From Bacillus piscicola (GTDB lineage Bacteria > Bacillota > Bacilli > Bacillales > Marinococcaceae), in NCBI RefSeq assembly GCF_022458745.1, contig NZ_JAJJJF010000001.1, forward strand, positions 1 through 64,000: a stretch of DNA of 64,000 nt, given 5' to 3'. The position numbers and the translations under genes are program-made. This document shows, piece after piece, positions 61,008 through 64,000 of this stretch (positions within the stretch are counted from its first letter, which is position 1; every line of letters begins with the position of its first letter). Under the pieces are notes generated by a model, which ran no database searches, had not been told where the DNA came from, and was given only the letters and a program-made list of their open reading frames with translations.

Positions 61008-61183
61008 AGAGTGGTGGCCGTTTGGCGGCTGCTTTTTTTTGGCGATTCGTCTGCGGAGCCGGTGAAAGGATGAAATAGAATTCATGGATGGAAGATAACG
61101 AGGCGGGGTGATAGAATAAGAAAGGTTCGAATCGAGGCTTTATTCCTAAAGGGACCTGAATTTACAGAAGGGGTGGGTGTCAT

Positions 61184-62038
61184 TTGTTTGATTTGTTATT
61201 GATCTTATTTTTATTATCTATTTTTGCTTTAGTCATTGGGTTGGTGAAGCCTGGGATTTTCCGCATGGATTCTCGTAAGCGGGTGCTGAAGATCGGGGGA
61301 CTCTCCGTCATTGTGCTTTTCGTGGCGTCGATGATTGCCGCACCGGAGTTAACGGACGAAGAAAAAGCGGCAATGGAGGCGGAGAAGAAGTCCGAAGAAG
61401 TAGCAACAGCGGAAGAAGAAGAGGCAGAGGCAAAAGCAGAAGAAAAGGCCAAGCAGCAGAAAGAGGAACAAGAAGCAGAAGAGAAAAAACAGAAAGAAGC
61501 GGAAGAACAAAAAGCGAAAGAGAAAGAAGCAGCGAAGAAGGAAAAAGAACGCAAAGAGCAAGAAGCGGCAAAGAAAAAAGCGGAAGCGAAGAAAAAGGAA
61601 GAAGCAGCTGCGAAGAAAAAGGCAGAAGCAAAGAAAAAGGCAGAAGCCAGAAAACCGGAGAATCTAGTAAAAAGGGCAGTGACGAAGCATTTCGGGGAAG
61701 ACACGATTGACGTCATTACCTACAACAAGGAGAACCGTTATGTTTTGATCAGGGTGTTGGGCAGCGATAATTTAACAACAAATATGATTAAAACGGGCAT
61801 GTGGATCGATACGGCGAGCGTCCTCGAGGACCTGGACGGAGTGGAAGGGATTGATACCGTCGATTTCAATATCCAGTTTCCGATGGTAGACCAGTACGGC
61901 GGAGAATCCACCGACATCGTGATGAAGTCATCCTTTGACAAAGAAACACGAGAGCGAATAAACTGGGACAACTTCTTGCACGATAACATCCCGAACATCG
62001 CGCAAGACTACTGGGAACACCCAGCTTTTCGAAAATAA
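61184..62038 (+). CDS. Membrane-anchored coiled-coil protein with C-terminal globular domain
   Basis: 284 residues; TTG start after GGGGTGGG. Two hydrophobic segments (DLLLILFLLSIFALVIGLV and VIVLFVASMIAAP) precede a very long Ala/Glu/Lys coiled coil (residues 58-160) and a compact domain (LVKRAVTKHFGEDTIDVITY, then VDFNIQFPMVD). The globular end resembles the small domain found in Bacillus/Clostridium phage-like lipoproteins but I cannot name it. Topology suggests an external or cytoplasmic rod ending in a binding domain. The neighbouring genes give no function. Confidence 0.6.
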   Translation: MFDLLLILFLLSIFALVIGLVKPGIFRMDSRKRVLKIGGLSVIVLFVASMIAAPELTDEEKAAMEAEKKSEEVATAEEEEAEAKAEEKAKQQKEEQEAEEKKQKEAEEQKAKEKEAAKKEKERKEQEAAKKKAEAKKKEEAAAKKKAEAKKKAEARKPENLVKRAVTKHFGEDTIDVITYNKENRYVLIRVLGSDNLTTNMIKTGMWIDTASVLEDLDGVEGIDTVDFNIQFPMVDQYGGESTDIVMKSSFDKETRERINWDNFLHDNIPNIAQDYWEHPAFRK

Positions 62039-62102
62039 CGAAAATCAAACCAGAGCTGCCTTTTTTCGTCTAGCCGAATCACAGCCAAGGCAAAAGGTAT
62101 CC

Positions 62103-62141
62103 AAAAAAACCTATCCCGACCCATATGCGGATAGGTTTTTT
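62103..62141. terminator. AACCTATCC hairpin, copy 4, as terminator
   Basis: AAAAAACCTATCC pairs with GGATAGGTTTTTT around GACCCATATGC, giving T-runs both ways. It ends the coiled-coil gene's transcript and isolates the sigma-54 activator gene. Confidence 0.85.
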
Positions 62142-62229
62142 GTTTGTTAAGAAGAGCGATGACGTGTAACACCCAACGCGAACAAGTACATGCTCATGTT
62201 ATACTAGAATAATGGAAGGGGGTCTTTTG

Positions 62230-63633
62230 ATGAAGGAAGAACGTGACATGCTTCAGATAGAACTTGAAGGTATCCTCTACGCTTCCTATGATAATATCGT
62301 CATGACGGATGGGGCAGGCATGGTGATTCGAGTCAGCTCCAATTGTCCTACTATATATGGGAAAGACCAAGACGAATTGATCGGTAAAACGGTGTTTGAA
62401 TTGGAAGAAAAACAAATTTTCTCCCCGTCCGTTACCGCGATCGTCATGAAAGAAAGAAAAGAAGTCCAGGTTATGCAACGAACACTTACAGGTAAAGTGG
62501 TAATGGCAACTGGAATTCCATTATTTAATGATAAGAAAGAAATGGTGCGCATTATTAGTTTTTCTCATGATTTAACGGAAATTCAACAAATAAAAGAGGA
62601 CTATGAACAACTTCGTGAAAAAATGACACGTTATGAATCAGAAATTGAAGAGTTACGAGGACTAGAAAAAGGCAATGTCGTGGTTAAAAGCAAAGAAATG
62701 AAGCAAATACAAGAACTAGTGGAACGTGTTGCGACGTCAGATGCTACCGTTATTCTTTTTGGGGAATCCGGTGTGGGTAAAAATGTGATCGCAAGAGCCA
62801 TTCATGAAAACGGTGAACGAAGCCAACACGAGATGATTGAAGTAAACTGCGGGGCAATACCTGACACACTTTTTGAATCAGAAATTTTTGGTTACGAAGC
62901 GGGTTCCTTCACAGGGGCAAGTAAACAGGGAAAAAAAGGTCTAATAGAACTTTCCGATCAGGGAACGTTATTTTTGGATGAGGTGGCTGAACTTCCGTTG
63001 GCCATTCAAGCAAAGTTATTAAAAGTATTACAAGAGAAAAAAGTAACGCGAGTAGGTGGGGCAAAAGCGAAAGCGATCGATTTTCGTCTGATCGCTGCCA
63101 CAAACAAAGATTTAGAACAACTTGTGAAACAAGGGAAGTTCCGAGAGGATTTGTTTTACCGGTTACATGTCATTCCAATGACTATTCCCCCCTTACGTGA
63201 GCGAAAAGATGATATATACAATTTAGCGCTGTACTATTTGCGGCACTTTAATGAGAAATACCAAACGAATAAGTATTTACCTACTTCCACGCTCGATGCT
63301 TTGCTGCAATATAACTGGCCTGGAAACGTGCGTGAACTTGAAAATTTAATAGAACGGTTGGTGGTTGTCTCGGAAGGACGTGGCATCTATCCAAACCATT
63401 TGCCGTTTGCGAAAGAAATGGGTGCTGCCGTGCTGCACGATGAAGAGTGGGAGTTAGATTCTTTTGAAGAACAAGGCTTAACGTTACAGGGAGTATTAGA
63501 AAAAGTTGAAAAAAAATGGCTGGAACGGGCGTATAAGCAATATAAAACGACGTATGACATGGCGACCTATCTTGGGTTAAGCCAGCCTACGGTAGTGCGT
63601 CGTTTAAAAAAATACAATATTAATTCAAAATGA
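62230..63633 (+). CDS. PAS-domain sigma-54-dependent transcription activator
   Basis: About 467 residues; ATG at 62230, seven bases after GGAAGGGGG. N-terminal PAS domain (residues 15-110, IVMTDGAGMVIRVSSNC), short coiled coil, then the AAA+ sigma-54 interaction domain. That domain has Walker A GESGVGKNVIARAIH, the sigma-54-contacting GSFTGASK (GAFTGA variant), Walker B TLFLDEVAELP and the R-finger segment REDLFYRL. A TyrR-type HTH ends the protein (TYDMATYLGLSQPTVVRRL). It should activate the sigma-54 promoter at 63727 for the NhaC-type gene. The PAS ligand is unknown. Confidence 0.93.
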   Translation: MKEERDMLQIELEGILYASYDNIVMTDGAGMVIRVSSNCPTIYGKDQDELIGKTVFELEEKQIFSPSVTAIVMKERKEVQVMQRTLTGKVVMATGIPLFNDKKEMVRIISFSHDLTEIQQIKEDYEQLREKMTRYESEIEELRGLEKGNVVVKSKEMKQIQELVERVATSDATVILFGESGVGKNVIARAIHENGERSQHEMIEVNCGAIPDTLFESEIFGYEAGSFTGASKQGKKGLIELSDQGTLFLDEVAELPLAIQAKLLKVLQEKKVTRVGGAKAKAIDFRLIAATNKDLEQLVKQGKFREDLFYRLHVIPMTIPPLRERKDDIYNLALYYLRHFNEKYQTNKYLPTSTLDALLQYNWPGNVRELENLIERLVVVSEGRGIYPNHLPFAKEMGAAVLHDEEWELDSFEEQGLTLQGVLEKVEKKWLERAYKQYKTTYDMATYLGLSQPTVVRRLKKYNINSK

Positions 63634-63641
63634 ATCAAATG

Positions 63642-63693
63642 ATTCAACTGTGAATTGAGAATCCTCGATCGATTCATAGTTGAATCTTTTTTC
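63642..63693 (+). terminator. Terminator after the sigma-54 activator
   Basis: ATTCAACTGTGAATTGA pairs with TCGATTCATAGTTGAAT (two G-U type pairs) and is followed by CTTTTTT. The overlapping TGAATCA-AA-TGATTCA palindrome (63631) could also bind the activator. Confidence 0.75.
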
Positions 63694-63726
63694 TCGTTAA
63701 AAGGGATCGTGAGGCAGGGGGACTAG

Positions 63727-63743
63727 TTGGCATAAATATTGCA
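63727..63743 (+). promoter_or_regulatory. Sigma-54 (-24/-12) promoter
   Basis: TTGGCATAAATATTGCA has GG (63729-63730) and GC (63741-63742) with ten bases between them, the defining spacing of sigma-54 promoters, and matches TGGCA-N6-TTGCA. It lies 66 bp upstream of the NhaC-type gene. Confidence 0.85.
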
Positions 63744-63808
63744 TTACTATTAGAGACTAACATGTAGCTTACTTTTTTGACCATGAATTGAATAAAAAGG
63801 AGGTAAGG

Positions 63809-64000
63809 ATGGTGGGCGAAACATATGGACTTTTATCTTTACTCCCAATAGCTGTTGTCGTCATTACTGCCATTATTACAAAGAGGGTTATTGAACCATT
63901 AATAGTAGGAACAATTGTAGGTGCGATATTGCTTTATGGTTTTTCTTTCTTTCCAAACTGGGTAGGGGATTTATTAGCTACGATGAGTGATCCCGATGTT
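63809..64000 (+). CDS. NhaC-type Na+/H+ antiporter family protein (cut at window end)
   Basis: 64 codons, open to the last base. ATG five bases after AAGGAGG. The sequence GLLSLLPIAVVVITAIITKR, then VIEPLIVGTIVGAILLYGF, is the N-terminus of the NhaC/YuiF-like integral membrane family. Members exchange sodium for protons or transport amino acids and dicarboxylates, so sodium-proton exchange is only the default reading. Expression is expected to depend on sigma-54 and the activator at 62230. Confidence 0.7.
   Translation, partial: MVGETYGLLSLLPIAVVVITAIITKRVIEPLIVGTIVGAILLYGFSFFPNWVGDLLATMSDPDV

Noticed and set aside
61180-61716. Antisense Phe/Ser/Ala-rich ORFs opposite the coiled-coil membrane protein
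   Set aside because: Shadow of the Ala/Glu/Lys repeat on the plus strand; no start signals.

Overview
The window reads as a chromosome segment of a Bacillaceae-type Firmicute (Bacillota). The evidence is the strong AAGGAGG-type ribosome binding sites, frequent TTG/GTG starts, and SinR/SinI, SipW and TasA homologues. A TRAP/TAXI, LctP and NhaC-type transporter set also fits a soil or saline/alkaline bacillus, but the species cannot be named from sequence alone. Most genes are AT-rich; the MFS gene near 16.5-17.7 kb and the phage-like block near 21-25.6 kb are visibly GC-richer.

Layout. 0-6.2 kb is an accessory/defence stretch: HNH endonuclease, zinc-ribbon protein, ParB-like small protein and an AbiEi/AbiEii toxin-antitoxin pair. 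6.6-11.7 kb is a decaying catabolic cluster: class II aldolase, TauD-type dioxygenase, an orphan TRAP binding protein, an amidase pseudogene and an isochorismatase-type hydrolase. 11.9-12.1 kb carries what looks like a type I toxin mRNA (42-residue hydrophobic peptide, buried Shine-Dalgarno, 5'-3' complementarity). 12.7-16.0 kb holds a DUF457 membrane protein, an XPB-like helicase and its partner. An MqsR-like toxin with an MqsA/Panacea antitoxin sits at 18.5-20.0 kb between two repeat arrays. 20.9-25.6 kb is a phage-like module (XRE, replication initiator, DnaC loader, amidase, DUF1659/DUF2922/YvrJ).

26-39.9 kb is a biofilm-matrix island. It has two SinR paralogues, SipW-TasA, a TapA-like protein and second SipW, then an exopolysaccharide operon (DUF2334 deacetylase-like protein, GT2 synthase, UDP-GlcNAc 2-epimerase, GH8-like hydrolase). 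A hybrid histidine kinase, a response regulator and a short SinI anti-repressor gene at the far end complete it. 40.6-54.6 kb carries two parallel IclR-cupin-transporter modules (LctP and TRAP-TAXI) with near-identical operators, separated by an uncharacterised two-gene system (1007 and 370 residues). 55-59 kb is a second defence patch (Phd/YefM antitoxin, DarTG, a frameshifted RAMA-domain remnant). The end carries cytosine deaminase, a coiled-coil membrane protein and a sigma-54 activator next to a sigma-54 promoter driving an NhaC-type antiporter cut by the window edge.

The most striking non-coding signal is a dispersed family of hairpin arrays. Seven arrays with about 53 units share a 25-bp hairpin plus a spacer of about 27 bp, locked to a 52-bp period, with compensatory base changes in the stems and only a few recurring spacer classes. 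An unrelated minisatellite at 23.4-24.1 kb also has a period of exactly 52 bp. The arrays resemble CRISPR superficially but are not CRISPR.
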